Source: an uncultured Christensenella sp. (GTDB lineage: Bacteria > Bacillota > Clostridia > Christensenellales > UBA3700). From it: a DNA stretch of 24,867 nucleotides. The first letter of the stretch is position 1. Every line of letters starts with the position of its first letter. The stretch covers positions 1 to 24,867 of the forward strand of contig CAJTYW010000018.1 in NCBI GenBank assembly GCA_910583995.1, in the 5' to 3' direction. The notes below the pieces were generated by a model. That model had not been told where the DNA came from. It searched no databases and worked only from the letters and a program-made list of their open reading frames with translations. A program made the translations under genes and the position numbers. Positions 6,745-15,863 of the stretch are shown here, in pieces.

Positions 6745-7835
6745 ACTTTACTATACTTCCTTACGATTTCGTCCATTTTGTCACGCATACTTTCCATATC
6801 AGCAACCATTTTAAATTGTGTATGGCATCTTACTAAATTATGCTCAGGATAATGTATTTTAAAGTAAACATCGCCTTCTAAGTAATCTGTCAAAAATCTC
6901 ATACCGCACTCAAATGTCATCATAATTGCACCAAGTGACAATAAATCTCTTTCCACAGCAGTAATGCAATTACCAACTCCTGCCATAAAGCCTTTAGTAA
7001 AGCTTTCAAACAAGCTAATATCAAAACCTACTTTTGACAAATCCGGCTCGTCTTCAAGTCCTGTATTGCAACCTGAACGGATTGCATCGCCAAAGTCATA
7101 AAGCAAGCTACCTGGCATAATTGTATCTAAATCGATAACACAAATAGGCTTACCACTTTCGCTACCTATAAGTACATTGTTTAATTTTGTATCGTTATGT
7201 GTTACTCTTAGCGGAATAGTTTTGCTTTCAATTAAGCTAATTATGTTATCGCAAATGTTAGACCTTTTTAAAACAAAGTCTATTTCTTCACGAACGCTTT
7301 CCGCTCTTTTAACAGCATCTTTATCTACAGCGTTGATAAATTTTTTAAATCTATCAGCAGTGTTGTGGAAATTTTTAATAACTTCGAACAAACCGCTTGC
7401 ATCAAAATCATTTAACATTTTTACAAAATTACCAAACGCAAAACCTGCGCCTTCAAAAACTTCGTTACTCTCTGCAATTTGCAAAGCAACAGTGTCTTCG
7501 ATAAATTTATAAACTCTGTATGAGCCATCTTTACAAGTATAATAGCTGTTACCATCAATAGTAGGAACTAAATTTAAAGTTTCTCTATCAGGGTCGCCGT
7601 TATTTTCCACTATTTTATTTCTTAAAAAAGTAGTTACACTTTGAATGTTATTCATAAGTCCTTCCACATTAGGAAAAACATTTGTATTTATTTTTTGCAA
7701 AATATAACGTAATGTCCCGCCATTATAGTCGCACTCAATCAAAAATGTAGTATTTATGTGTCCATTACCATAGGCTTCGATATTTTTAACTTTTCCATTT
7801 AATTTAAAATTTTCAACAATATTTTGTAGTTCCAT
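6741..7835 (-). CDS. nahK: N-acetylhexosamine 1-kinase-like protein
   Basis: This 364-residue member of the aminoglycoside/choline phosphotransferase fold closely resembles NahK of bifidobacteria (about 360 residues), which phosphorylates GlcNAc and GalNAc at C1 with ATP. Shared blocks visible here are YGNGHINTT (residues 22-30), the catalytic-loop HNDTKLNN (213-220, with D215 as likely base), the metal-binding DLDTIMPG (235-242), and ECGMRFL(T)DYLEGD with YPEHNLVR near the C-terminus. The ATG at 7835 follows GGAGG and a good promoter (7860-7888), leaving a leader of about 18 nt. It heads an operon with the CBM9-like gene, with galE after it. The lacto-N-biose/galacto-N-biose phosphorylase usual in bifidobacterial clusters is not in the window. 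Confidence 0.88.
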   Translation of the reverse strand: MELQNIVENFKLNGKVKNIEAYGNGHINTTFLIECDYNGGTLRYILQKINTNVFPNVEGLMNNIQSVTTFLRNKIVENNGDPDRETLNLVPTIDGNSYYTCKDGSYRVYKFIEDTVALQIAESNEVFEGAGFAFGNFVKMLNDFDASGLFEVIKNFHNTADRFKKFINAVDKDAVKRAESVREEIDFVLKRSNICDNIISLIESKTIPLRVTHNDTKLNNVLIGSESGKPICVIDLDTIMPGSLLYDFGDAIRSGCNTGLEDEPDLSKVGFDISLFESFTKGFMAGVGNCITAVERDLLSLGAIMMTFECGMRFLTDYLEGDVYFKIHYPEHNLVRCHTQFKMVADMESMRDKMDEIVRKYSKV

Positions 7836-7859
7836 ATTTCCTCCATTTCATACATATTT

Positions 7860-7888
7860 ATTTTACTACATTTATAATAAAAAGTAAA
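7860..7888 (-). promoter_or_regulatory. Promoter of the nahK operon
   Basis: TTTACT (7888-7883), a 17-nt spacer and TAAAAT (7865-7860) on the minus strand put the start near 7853. This is just upstream of the GGAGG at 7840-7844. The rest of 7889-8103 is AT-rich with no visible gene. Confidence 0.65.
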
Positions 7889-8103
7889 GGAGTTTTTAAA
7901 AAAATATAATATTATAATTAAAGTATTTATAGCAATATTTTATAATCTTGTTATAACTATATTAAATAACTATAAACACAGCCTACTATCTTATAAATTA
8001 AAGCTCACAATAAAAATAGTATACAAACTTAACTAAATAAAAATTATTGATTTAGTTTAAAAATAATAAAATTAAATAAGATTATTAGTATTTTAGGCAT
8101 AAA

Positions 8104-8133
8104 AAATCACTTCTGCAAAAACAGAAGTGATTT
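8104..8133 (-). terminator. Terminator of the first beta-helix membrane protein gene
   Basis: The 12-bp stem AAATCACTTCTG / CAGAAGTGATTT has loop CAAAAA. It is followed by a T-run on the minus strand, 10 nt after the stop codon. Confidence 0.85.
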
Positions 8134-8142
8134 AGTTTTTAA

Positions 8143-10086
8143 TTATTTTTCAGCTTCGTCATAATTTCTACCAAATTTCAATTCGTTGTAGAATTTAATC
8201 ATATCGTCATCAGTTTCGCCACCAAGAACTTGTGTAGGTGTTACTTCACCTGTGCTGTTACCATAGTAACCCCAAACGTCAATATCCTTCATAATCGCAC
8301 CTGCGATACTTGGAATTGGGAAACCATTTGTAAACCCGATTTCTCTTGCTGTCTTGTAACCTAATCTATCATAACCGATTACTTGAGAGTCATTTCTTGG
8401 TAAACCGCCACCTGTTCTGATTTTTATAATTGCAAAGTGGATATAATACTGACCATCAACAATACCTTTCAATTCGTCATAATCTTTCTTTGGAATTTCG
8501 CTGGCTGCAATTGGGTTTGCTATACTTGCAAAGTCTTCTGTCTCAGGCAAGAAAGCCAAACCGCTTTGTGCTTTCCAGTTGAATATATCAAGGAATGTAC
8601 CTTCTTCAACTTCCAAAGTATTCCAAGTTTCTGCTGCGTTTGCTTCGCTTATATTACTATCGAAACAATAGAACAAAATACCACCTGTTAGTGAGTTTGC
8701 AACAACATTGTTTCTTGAAAGTATGTAACTTGCTTTATTAGCAGTAGTCGCAATTGAAATTGCAGTATCTGCAGCGTTTCTTACAATTGTACCTTCAAGT
8801 TCAATATCAACTGCTTCCAAGTGTAAAACTTTTGCACCATTTTCAAACAAGCAGTGTTTGATATACACATTAGCCTTGTCATCTTCATCACCTGCAACGT
8901 CTACAATTGTACCATATCTACTGAACAACAATACACCACGCTTTTCAATTGTTTCTTTAGTTACGCCTTTCATATTGCCAGCAGGTTTATTCTCATCTGC
9001 AGTAGGAGCAACTTCCCCTTCTGGAGTTTCGCCTTCAGGCACTGCATCTGGGTCGTAAGTATTCATATCATTACCAGTAACGTGTACATCTTGGAAAATC
9101 AAACGTTCGCCGCTCTCCTTATTTCTGATAGCAATACCAGTATCACCACCAACTTTACCGTTACCTTGTAAATATGGAGTACCATATATCTTGTTACTTA
9201 CCTTTGTTCTTGAGCAAACAAGCTCAAAAACATTTATGATTTTACCATTACCATAAACATCGTTTTTGATTGTAACAGCACCGTGATTTTTTCTCTTTTC
9301 AGCTTCAAGCTTTGGACTTGCAATATTGTCTTGCATAACAATAATACTATTTGAAGCAGCTGCATTTCTAAACTTATTCCAGTCTGCTACATTAACGCCG
9401 TCTTGAACTGCAATACAATCAACTTCCATTGCTGTTGTAGAACCGTTTTCACCGACCAAGTTATATTTAAGTTTAAATTCACCTTCTTCGGTTACAGTCA
9501 AGTTAGTTGCACCTTTAATAGTAGCACCGCCACCATCTTCTGTAATAGAAAATCCTGTTCCTCCAGGGAAAGTTTTTGTCAAATCAACTTGCCCTTCTGT
9601 ACCAAAGTAGAATGGTAAATCTGACATTTCAACAATAAGTTCTGCACCACCCAAACCTTGAGTCTTTGTTTCAGCAAACAAAATGCTCATTAAAAGTGGT
9701 CCAAACATAATTGCGATAGTAAGGAATAATGCCAAACATACACAAGCAATACCACTATTTAAAATGATTTTACCTTGCTTGCTTAATTTTTTTCTCTTTT
9801 TTCTTTCCTTACATTTTTTGCCGTTAATTAAATAAACCTTATCCATTTCTTCGAATTCTGCAGCAACATAAGCATCTGCGTCCATTTCGACAACAGCTTC
9901 TTTTGCAGAATCGTCTTCTGACTCTTCTACAACATCTTCAACGGCTTTAGCAGGTTCGATAGCAGGTTCAGTAGTTGCGGATTCTTCTTTCTCAGAACTT
10001 GCATAGACTTTTTCGTCATAACTAGCTAAATCAAGTTCTTCGAATTCACCGAATTCGTCAACACTATTTCTTTCCTCTTCTCTCAT
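8143..10086 (-). CDS. Type II membrane protein with extracytoplasmic beta-helix-like domain (paralog A)
   Basis: The function of this 647-residue protein is not recognised. Residues 1-90 are acidic and Glu/Ala/Val-rich, apparently disordered and cytoplasmic. The motif AEFEEMDKVYLINGKK (76-91) leads into a basic patch (KERKKRKK) and one hydrophobic segment (about 107-137), giving a type II topology. Outside follows GGAELIVEMSDLP...GTEGQVDLTK (about 147-170), then about 450 residues of short strands that look like a right-handed beta-helix (for example YGNGKIINVFELVCSR, VYIKHCLFENG, VRNAADTAISIAT), and the conserved end YIHFAIIKIRTGGG and IKDIDVWGYYG. The gene at 10756 is a full-length paralog. 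The start has a GAGGGG ribosome binding site, with a promoter at 10126-10154. There is no sortase motif. Cell-surface or envelope attachment is an inference. Confidence 0.85.
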   Translation of the reverse strand: MREEERNSVDEFGEFEELDLASYDEKVYASSEKEESATTEPAIEPAKAVEDVVEESEDDSAKEAVVEMDADAYVAAEFEEMDKVYLINGKKCKERKKRKKLSKQGKIILNSGIACVCLALFLTIAIMFGPLLMSILFAETKTQGLGGAELIVEMSDLPFYFGTEGQVDLTKTFPGGTGFSITEDGGGATIKGATNLTVTEEGEFKLKYNLVGENGSTTAMEVDCIAVQDGVNVADWNKFRNAAASNSIIVMQDNIASPKLEAEKRKNHGAVTIKNDVYGNGKIINVFELVCSRTKVSNKIYGTPYLQGNGKVGGDTGIAIRNKESGERLIFQDVHVTGNDMNTYDPDAVPEGETPEGEVAPTADENKPAGNMKGVTKETIEKRGVLLFSRYGTIVDVAGDEDDKANVYIKHCLFENGAKVLHLEAVDIELEGTIVRNAADTAISIATTANKASYILSRNNVVANSLTGGILFYCFDSNISEANAAETWNTLEVEEGTFLDIFNWKAQSGLAFLPETEDFASIANPIAASEIPKKDYDELKGIVDGQYYIHFAIIKIRTGGGLPRNDSQVIGYDRLGYKTAREIGFTNGFPIPSIAGAIMKDIDVWGYYGNSTGEVTPTQVLGGETDDDMIKFYNELKFGRNYDEAEK

Positions 10087-10690
10087 AAATTCCCCTCGCT
10101 TTAAGAATACTTTTTATGCAATTATAGTATATCATTTAAACTTGATTTTGTAAATACCTTTTTTTTGTGATTTTAAGTTAAAATTGTCATAATTTTACTT
10201 ATTATATAAGAAAAACTACAAACAACCCCCGATTTTTGTTGATAATCTTACACTAAAATGATATGATGTATCGCCATAAAAAAATTTTACTTTTTTTAAA
10301 TTTTTATCTATGCAAACTGCCTTTTAGCAAACATTTTTCTAATATTGCTTTTTTGTATTTAAAATTACTATCAAAAAGCAAGTTGCCTTAATTTGTCATA
10401 GTAAACTTTCTATCCAACAAAGCCTAATGTATTTTGCTTATAGAAAATATCACAAACCTATGCTTTTACGCTCAACAAAAATTTGCAAATTAAGCTTGAG
10501 TATACAAATAATCAACTTAAATTATTTAGTTTTGCAATACACATAATCACTAAAATAATTTTTGCTGTTGCAAGTTTATAAAATATTTCAAAAGACTAAA
10601 AAAATATTCCGAAAATCGATATTAATTGACAATTTAATGTATTTTGATTAATAAAATTTACAGTTTTAAAAAGCTATATTTTAGTGAATA
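10087..10690. other. 604-bp AT-rich intergenic region, no gene seen
   Basis: It lies between the two paralogous membrane protein genes. Apart from the promoter at 10126-10154 and two copies of the recurring AAAAATCGG-type motif (10225-10238 and 10611-10620), I see no open frame with a ribosome binding site, no convincing hairpin and no RNA gene. A TTGACA at 10626-10631 has no good -10 partner. Confidence 0.5.
10126..10154 (-). promoter_or_regulatory. Promoter of paralog A
   Basis: TTTACA (10154-10149), a 17-nt spacer and TATACT (10131-10126) on the minus strand place the start near 10119. This gives a leader of about 33 nt before the ATG at 10086. Confidence 0.65.
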
Positions 10691-10725
10691 AAAAAAGCAA
10701 AAGCATTCACTGCTTTTGCTTTTTT
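10691..10725 (-). terminator. Terminator of paralog B
   Basis: The 15-bp stem AAAAAAGCAAAAGCA / TGCTTTTGCTTTTTT has loop TTCAC. The T-run on the minus strand is part of the stem base. Confidence 0.8.
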
Positions 10726-10755
10726 ATGTCATATTTGTAATGTTAAGTTAAATCA

Positions 10756-12792
10756 TTAACTTCTACCATTTTTTAATTCTTCATATAGTTTTTCTACAGT
10801 TTCTTGATTCAAAACAGCTGTAGGAGTTACTGCTAAATTACCTTTTTCATAATATCCCCAAACATCAATATCTTTGATTATTGCAGCTGCAACACCCGGC
10901 AATGGGAAACCATTTTCATATCCTTTTTCTCTTGAAGTTTGATATCCAATATCTTGATAATTAATAACTTTAGAGCCATTTTGTGCAAGTCCGCCACCTG
11001 TTCTCAATTTAATTATTGCAAAGTGGATATATTTTTCACCTTCAACTTCCGCTTTTAAAGTATCGTATTTGGATTTTGGTATTTCACTTTTTGCAACTGG
11101 GTTTGCAACGCCTGCTGCACTTTCTGTCTCTGGCATAAATGCCAATCCATCTTGCAACTTCCAGTTATAAATATCAAGGAAACTACCTTTAACAATTTCT
11201 AATTCATTCCAACTATCTTCTGCATTTGCTGCACTAATATTGCTATCATAACAATAAAATACTACACCGCCTGTTAATGAATTTGCAATTACATTGTTTC
11301 TAGATGTTATCACGCTTTTCTCATTTGCATAAGTTGCAATTGATATTGTTGTATCTGACGCATTACGGATAATATTTCCTTCCATTTCCATATTGCTATT
11401 TCTAACGTGAATAATTTGGTGTCCGTTTTCCAAAACGCAATGTTTCAATTTTAGATTAGCTTTTACTGGTTCGTTACCTACCATTGCACCTGCCAAATTA
11501 ATAAGATATCCGTAATTACTAAATAGTTTTAAGCCCCTTTTTTCAATAATAGTATCGCTAACGCCTGCCAAATTACCGCCTTCTTCGGTAATCATATCAT
11601 TACCCATAATATGCAAATCTTGCATAATAATTGGGTTTTCCATTTCTTCTTCGTTATCTCTTGGAAGAATATTGAACGCTCCCCAACCTTGTACAGGTCC
11701 GTTACCTTGTAAATATGGCTTTGAAAGTTTACCACCTGTAAATTTATTGCGGCAACATACAATTTCAAAAACATTTATCTTACACCCGTTTCCATAAATA
11801 TTATTACGAACGGTATAACCTTCCATTTTGCCTTTCTTAACGCCTTCCATTGACGGCGCTGCCATATATGGAGTATGCACGCATATTGCAGCATATTCTG
11901 AATCATCATCTGTTGCTCTTTTAGTAGTTAATTCCTTTGTAAATGATTCCCAATTATCTACATTTACAGCATTAGGTACAACTTGGAAATCTTTTTCAAC
12001 CGTTTCTTCCTTATCATCAACCATATCGGTAAATGAAACAACAAAATCTTCTAGCTCATTGACTTTTAGTATTCCGTTTACAATATTAGTTGTACTTGAA
12101 CCAATAACTTTTTTAAAGTTTTTACCATTAGGATACATTTTTGTCAAATCGACAGAACCTTCTGTTCCTACCATATGCGGAAGACCTGTCATATCGACTT
12201 TCAAGTCTGCACCTGCCATACCTTGGGGCGGAGTAATTTGAAAAAATGAAGATGCAAAGTATATCAAAACAATACATAAAACCGCAGAAATAACAGTTGC
12301 ATAAGTACGCACAACAATTTTTCTGACTTTGGTTTTTCTCCTTTTCCTTTTTCTTTGTTTATGTTTTACGCCATTAATAACAGTAGTTTTTTGCATTTCT
12401 TCAAATTCTGCAGATAAATCGCTATTATTTTGATTATTCTCCGAATTTTCTATTATGCTTGTGTTTTGAAGAACATTTTGTTCATCTTCAATTTCTTTAA
12501 TATCATTTGGGTTTGTTTTTTCTTCCCCAAAAATACCCATAGATACTACGCCTTCAGCAAGAGCTTTATCTGAAAAATCACCAATAGAATCATCACTTTC
12601 AACAGCGGTTAAGTCTTCAGCTATATCACTAGGCATAATGACTTTTTCTTCTTCGGAAATGTCATTATGTGAAACATCTCCAGTATCATTTACTGTCAAT
12701 GTCTCCCCCGTTTTAGCCGAAAAATCCGTCGTATTAGCACTTTCTCGATTTGAAAAATCTTCTTCCTTGAAAATGTTTTTATCTTCACTCAT
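10756..12792 (-). CDS. Type II membrane protein with extracytoplasmic beta-helix-like domain (paralog B)
   Basis: This 678-residue paralog of the 8143-10086 product has unknown function. The longer frame starting with GTG at 12804 is rejected: that GTG forms the Shine-Dalgarno GTGAGG, 6 nt before the ATG at 12792. Residues 1-125 are acidic and low-complexity. AEFEEMQKTTVINGVK (128-143) matches the cytoplasmic motif of paralog A. A very basic stretch (KQRKRKRRK) and one membrane segment (about 159-186) follow, then GMAGADLKVDMTGLP and GTEGSVDLTK. The beta-helix-like region and the ending YIHFAIIKLRTGGG ... IKDIDVWGYYE parallel paralog A almost motif for motif, while the acidic tails differ. 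Outside the membrane the fold is conserved and inside only the AEFEEM block is, which suggests a specific cytoplasmic contact. The gene is divergent from nagA. Confidence 0.85.
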   Translation of the reverse strand: MSEDKNIFKEEDFSNRESANTTDFSAKTGETLTVNDTGDVSHNDISEEEKVIMPSDIAEDLTAVESDDSIGDFSDKALAEGVVSMGIFGEEKTNPNDIKEIEDEQNVLQNTSIIENSENNQNNSDLSAEFEEMQKTTVINGVKHKQRKRKRRKTKVRKIVVRTYATVISAVLCIVLIYFASSFFQITPPQGMAGADLKVDMTGLPHMVGTEGSVDLTKMYPNGKNFKKVIGSSTTNIVNGILKVNELEDFVVSFTDMVDDKEETVEKDFQVVPNAVNVDNWESFTKELTTKRATDDDSEYAAICVHTPYMAAPSMEGVKKGKMEGYTVRNNIYGNGCKINVFEIVCCRNKFTGGKLSKPYLQGNGPVQGWGAFNILPRDNEEEMENPIIMQDLHIMGNDMITEEGGNLAGVSDTIIEKRGLKLFSNYGYLINLAGAMVGNEPVKANLKLKHCVLENGHQIIHVRNSNMEMEGNIIRNASDTTISIATYANEKSVITSRNNVIANSLTGGVVFYCYDSNISAANAEDSWNELEIVKGSFLDIYNWKLQDGLAFMPETESAAGVANPVAKSEIPKSKYDTLKAEVEGEKYIHFAIIKLRTGGGLAQNGSKVINYQDIGYQTSREKGYENGFPLPGVAAAIIKDIDVWGYYEKGNLAVTPTAVLNQETVEKLYEELKNGRS

Positions 12793-12834
12793 AATTTGCC
12801 TCACGTAAAATTTTAAGTAAAATTGTACATATTT

Positions 12835-12862
12835 ATCATAACATATTTTTTTTGTTTTGCAA
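12835..12862 (-). promoter_or_regulatory. Possible promoter of paralog B
   Basis: TTGCAA (12862-12857), a 16-nt spacer and TATGAT (12840-12835) on the minus strand give a start near 12828. The hexamers are moderate matches. Confidence 0.45.
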
Positions 12863-12967
12863 ATAGTTTATATATATTAGAAGATTTTAGGCTTAAAATA
12901 TAATAGCAAAAACTGCCATTATCGATGGTTTATTACTGCTTATTTAAAATTAAATATGCAAAATATC

Positions 12968-12996
12968 TTGATTTTAAATTGCAAATAGGCTATAAT
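12968..12996 (+). promoter_or_regulatory. Promoter of nagA
   Basis: TTGATT (12968-12973), a 17-nt spacer and TATAAT (12991-12996) predict a start near 13003, only about 20 nt before the ATG at 13024. This rules out the in-frame upstream ATG at 12925 as the real start. Confidence 0.8.
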
Positions 12997-13023
12997 TATT
13001 TTATTAAATATTTTGGAGTTATT

Positions 13024-14196
13024 ATGATTTTATTTAAAAATGTAAGACCGATTATAGACGGAAAAATTGAAGAAAAATGCGATATTGCAGTTAATAACGG
13101 CAAGATATATGATATTGCAAGCAACATTGACATAAGTAGTGCGGATATTACTTATGATTTAAAAGGCGGCATTTTGGCAAGCGGTTATATTGATATTCAC
13201 ACTCACGGCGGTGGCGGTCACGATATGATGGAAGGCACTAAAGTTGCAATTGAAGAAATTTCTAAATATCATTTGATTACAGGTACTACAACTTACTGCC
13301 CTACAACTCTTACAGCGGATTTACCAACTACTCTTGCAGCACTTGATAATGTTCGCAAATACAACTCACCTTATGCAAAGATATACGGCACACATCTAGA
13401 AGGTCCGTTTTTGTCAATGAAAGCACCGGGAGCACACCCACCTGCTTATATTTTAGAGCCTAATGAGAAAAACACTGAATGGGTATGGGATAACAAAGAT
13501 ATAGTTTCTAGAATAACTGTTGCACCAGACCAAAAAAGCAGTGATTGGTTTACAAAAAAATGTACGGAGAATAACTTACAAATTAGTATGGGACACGATG
13601 CAAGTATTGATGACGAAATTAATGCACTTACAAAAAACGGTGCAAGCAGTGTTACACATATGTACAACTGCACTTCTCGTTGCTCAAGAAGGACTACACC
13701 ACACAAACATTTAGGACTTACTGAAGTAGGACTTACAGATGATAGACTTTATAACGAAGTTATCGCAGATAACAGACACGTTCCTAACCCATTATTTAAA
13801 ATGATTTACAAACTAAAAGGTGCGGATAAAATTTGTCTAGTATCCGATTCACTTGCTATTGCAGGTAATCACGGCGGAGAGTTTTTCTTGGGTAGTGGCA
13901 TATCAAAACAAAAAATTGTTATTGAAGAAGATGTTGCTATAATTAAGGAACTAAACACTTACGCAGGCAGCGTAACACCTATTAGCAAAATGGTTGCTAA
14001 CTTATGCCAAAATTTAAATATTCCGCTTGGCGAATGTGTTAAAATGGCATCTTTAAACCAAGCTAAATTAATGAAAATGACTGACCGTGGCGACATAAAA
14101 GTAGGTATGCTTGCAGACTTTAATTTGATTGACGAAAAAGGTAATTTATTAAAAACCTATTTAGGCGGAGTGGAAGTAAATAAAGATAACATTTAA
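13024..14196 (+). CDS. nagA: N-acetylglucosamine-6-phosphate deacetylase
   Basis: This 390-residue amidohydrolase removes acetate from GlcNAc-6-phosphate to give glucosamine-6-phosphate, the committed step of GlcNAc use and cell-wall sugar recycling. The ATG at 13024 follows TTGGAG (GGAG at 13015-13018). Visible motifs are HTHGGGG (residues 59-65, H59 and H61), HLEGPF (E126, metal ligand), MGHDAS (H191), THMYN (H212) and the catalytic SDS with D275. The length is typical of the family. It is the only plus-strand gene, has its own promoter and terminator, and is divergent from paralog B. nagB is not in the window. Together with nahK and galE it indicates N-acetylhexosamine use, but by a different phosphate route. 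Confidence 0.93.
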   Translation: MILFKNVRPIIDGKIEEKCDIAVNNGKIYDIASNIDISSADITYDLKGGILASGYIDIHTHGGGGHDMMEGTKVAIEEISKYHLITGTTTYCPTTLTADLPTTLAALDNVRKYNSPYAKIYGTHLEGPFLSMKAPGAHPPAYILEPNEKNTEWVWDNKDIVSRITVAPDQKSSDWFTKKCTENNLQISMGHDASIDDEINALTKNGASSVTHMYNCTSRCSRRTTPHKHLGLTEVGLTDDRLYNEVIADNRHVPNPLFKMIYKLKGADKICLVSDSLAIAGNHGGEFFLGSGISKQKIVIEEDVAIIKELNTYAGSVTPISKMVANLCQNLNIPLGECVKMASLNQAKLMKMTDRGDIKVGMLADFNLIDEKGNLLKTYLGGVEVNKDNI

Positions 14197-14307
14197 TATA
14201 TTTATTGATTTATTAAAACCAATTTTTAATACAAATTTGTTTGTATCTAATTATATTTACCGATTAAAAAACAATAAAAAACCTATCAAAAATCGTGCTT
14301 AAATGCA

Positions 14308-14339
14308 AAATAACTGAGTTTCCGCTCAGTTATTTTTTT
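14308..14339 (+). terminator. Terminator of nagA (may act both ways)
   Basis: The 11-bp stem AAATAACTGAG / CTCAGTTATTT has loop TTTCCG and a T-run to 14339. It lies between convergent genes. On the minus strand a shorter T-rich run follows, so it may also stop transcripts of the oxidoreductase gene. Confidence 0.85.
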
Positions 14340-14407
14340 ATTTAACGCATATTTTAATTTTACAAATTTTATTGTATATTCTTTACATAAAACAAGTTAA
14401 TTTTATG

Positions 14408-15796
14408 TTAAACAAAAAGTTCTCTTGCCATTTTTACACCCATTACAGATGCCATCATTAGTCCCCTAGTCCAACCTGAACTATCTCCTAAACAATGCAG
14501 GTTTTTAATGTTTGTATTAAGTTTATCATCCATTTTAATTTTGTTGCTATAAAACTTTAATTCAGGCGAATACAGCAATGTTTCAGGACTTGCAAAGCCA
14601 GGCACTACTTCGTCAACTGCTTTTATAAAGTTGATTATGTTTAACATTGGTCTATATGGCATAGCACTTGTAATGTCCCCCGCCACTGCATCAGGCAAAG
14701 TAGGTCTTACATTGCTATTATCAAGCTCTTTTTGCCAAGTGCGTTTTCCGTCCAAAATATCGCCATAACGTTGCACAAGCACTTTGCCATTTGCAAGCAT
14801 ATTTGTAAGTTCCCCAACCTTTTGTGCATAAGCTATTGGTTGATTAAACGGCTCTGTAAATTTAGCACTACATAAAATAGACAAATTAGTATTGTTAGAT
14901 TTCTTTTCCTTATAAGAATGTCCGTTTACAACAGCCAAATCATTATCATAATTTTCTTGACTTACAAAACCACCGGGGTTTTGGCAAAAAGTTCTTACCT
15001 TATTTTTAAATGGTTTTGGGTAACCTATTAATTTAGATTCGTAAAGCACATTATTGACTTCTTCCATAATTTCATTACGCACTTCCACACGAACGCCAAT
15101 ATCAACAACACCCGCTTCGTGCAAAATTTTATGCTCTTCGCAAATTCTCTCAAGCCAATCAGCACCACGGCGACCTGTTGCTATAACAGTAGTTTTTGCA
15201 AAATATTTAACCTTTTCCTTATTTTCTGTAGCAATTACACCAAGACACTCATCATTTTCGATTATAATATCTTCAACATTTACATTAAATTTAATTTCTA
15301 CGCCGTTATTTAAAAGATATTGTTCTATCTTATAATATATCTCTTGTGCTTTTTCAGTACCTAAATGTCTTATAGGACAATCCACAAGTTTTAAGCCCGC
15401 TTGAATAGCTTTTTTACGAATATCTTTTACTTTTTCTGTATTTCCTACACCTTCCACCTTACTATCAGCACCAAACTCAAGATATAAGCTGTCAGCATAT
15501 TTTATCAATTCTTCCGCCATTTCTGTACCGATAAGTTCTGGTAAATCACCGCCAACTTCAGGACTCAATGACAATTTCCCGTCAGAAAAAGCACCCGCAC
15601 CACTAAAACCTGTTGTAATGTTACAATATGGTTTACAATTTACACATTGTTTGGTTTTTGACTTTGGACAAACGCGTTTTTCTACCGAACGACCTTTTTC
15701 AATAATAAGTATTTTGTCTTTTGAGCCTTTTTTTACAAGTTCCAATGCGGTAAAAATACCTGCAGGTCCTGCACCGACAATAATCAAATCATACAT
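14408..15796 (-). CDS. FAD-dependent oxidoreductase, COG2509-type
   Basis: This 462-residue flavoprotein belongs to the uncharacterised FAD-dependent dehydrogenase family. A Rossmann GAGPAG sits at residues 8-13, followed by the acidic end of strand 2 (IIEKG). A Cys-rich insert CPKSKTKQCVNCKPYC and the block GFSGAGAFSDGKLSLSPEVGG come next. VIATGRRGADW is the usual second dinucleotide-fold strand, and HCLGDSSGWTRGLMMASVMG is the C-terminal FAD-binding block. The substrate is unknown. The start is the ATG at 15796 after TAAGGAG (15804-15810). An in-frame upstream ATG at 15928 is rejected because it lies above the -10 box (15917-15922). The leader looks like a purine riboswitch with a terminator, which hints at a link with purine metabolism or purine-derived redox chemistry. 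It appears to be a single-gene transcript. Confidence 0.85.
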   Translation of the reverse strand: MYDLIIVGAGPAGIFTALELVKKGSKDKILIIEKGRSVEKRVCPKSKTKQCVNCKPYCNITTGFSGAGAFSDGKLSLSPEVGGDLPELIGTEMAEELIKYADSLYLEFGADSKVEGVGNTEKVKDIRKKAIQAGLKLVDCPIRHLGTEKAQEIYYKIEQYLLNNGVEIKFNVNVEDIIIENDECLGVIATENKEKVKYFAKTTVIATGRRGADWLERICEEHKILHEAGVVDIGVRVEVRNEIMEEVNNVLYESKLIGYPKPFKNKVRTFCQNPGGFVSQENYDNDLAVVNGHSYKEKKSNNTNLSILCSAKFTEPFNQPIAYAQKVGELTNMLANGKVLVQRYGDILDGKRTWQKELDNSNVRPTLPDAVAGDITSAMPYRPMLNIINFIKAVDEVVPGFASPETLLYSPELKFYSNKIKMDDKLNTNIKNLHCLGDSSGWTRGLMMASVMGVKMARELFV

Positions 15797-15810
15797 AATT
15801 TTTCTCCTTA

Positions 15811-15863
15811 AAATAAAAATAGCTAAAGTTTTTCTATACACAAGCGGCATAGTAAACTTTAGC
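15811..15863 (-). terminator. Riboswitch-controlled terminator (expression platform)
   Basis: On the minus strand GCTAAAGTTT (15863-15854) plus CTAT (15852-15849) pair with ATAG (15837-15834) and AAACTTTAGC (15831-15822). TATTTTTATTT follows (15821-15811). Its 5' arm is also the 3' side of aptamer P3, J3/1 and P1, so terminator and aptamer cannot form together. That predicts ligand-dependent activation. Confidence 0.7.

Noticed and set aside
10087..10690. Small RNA gene between the two paralogs
   Set aside because: I found no promoter-terminator pair and no convincing stems there, unlike 1965-2346.
12793..12804. GTG start at 12804 for paralog B
   Set aside because: The GTG is part of the Shine-Dalgarno GTGAGG that serves the ATG at 12792.
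12925..13023. Longer nagA starting at the in-frame ATG at 12925
   Set aside because: A strong promoter (12968-12996) lies inside it and a proper RBS precedes the ATG at 13024; the extra residues do not belong to the NagA fold.
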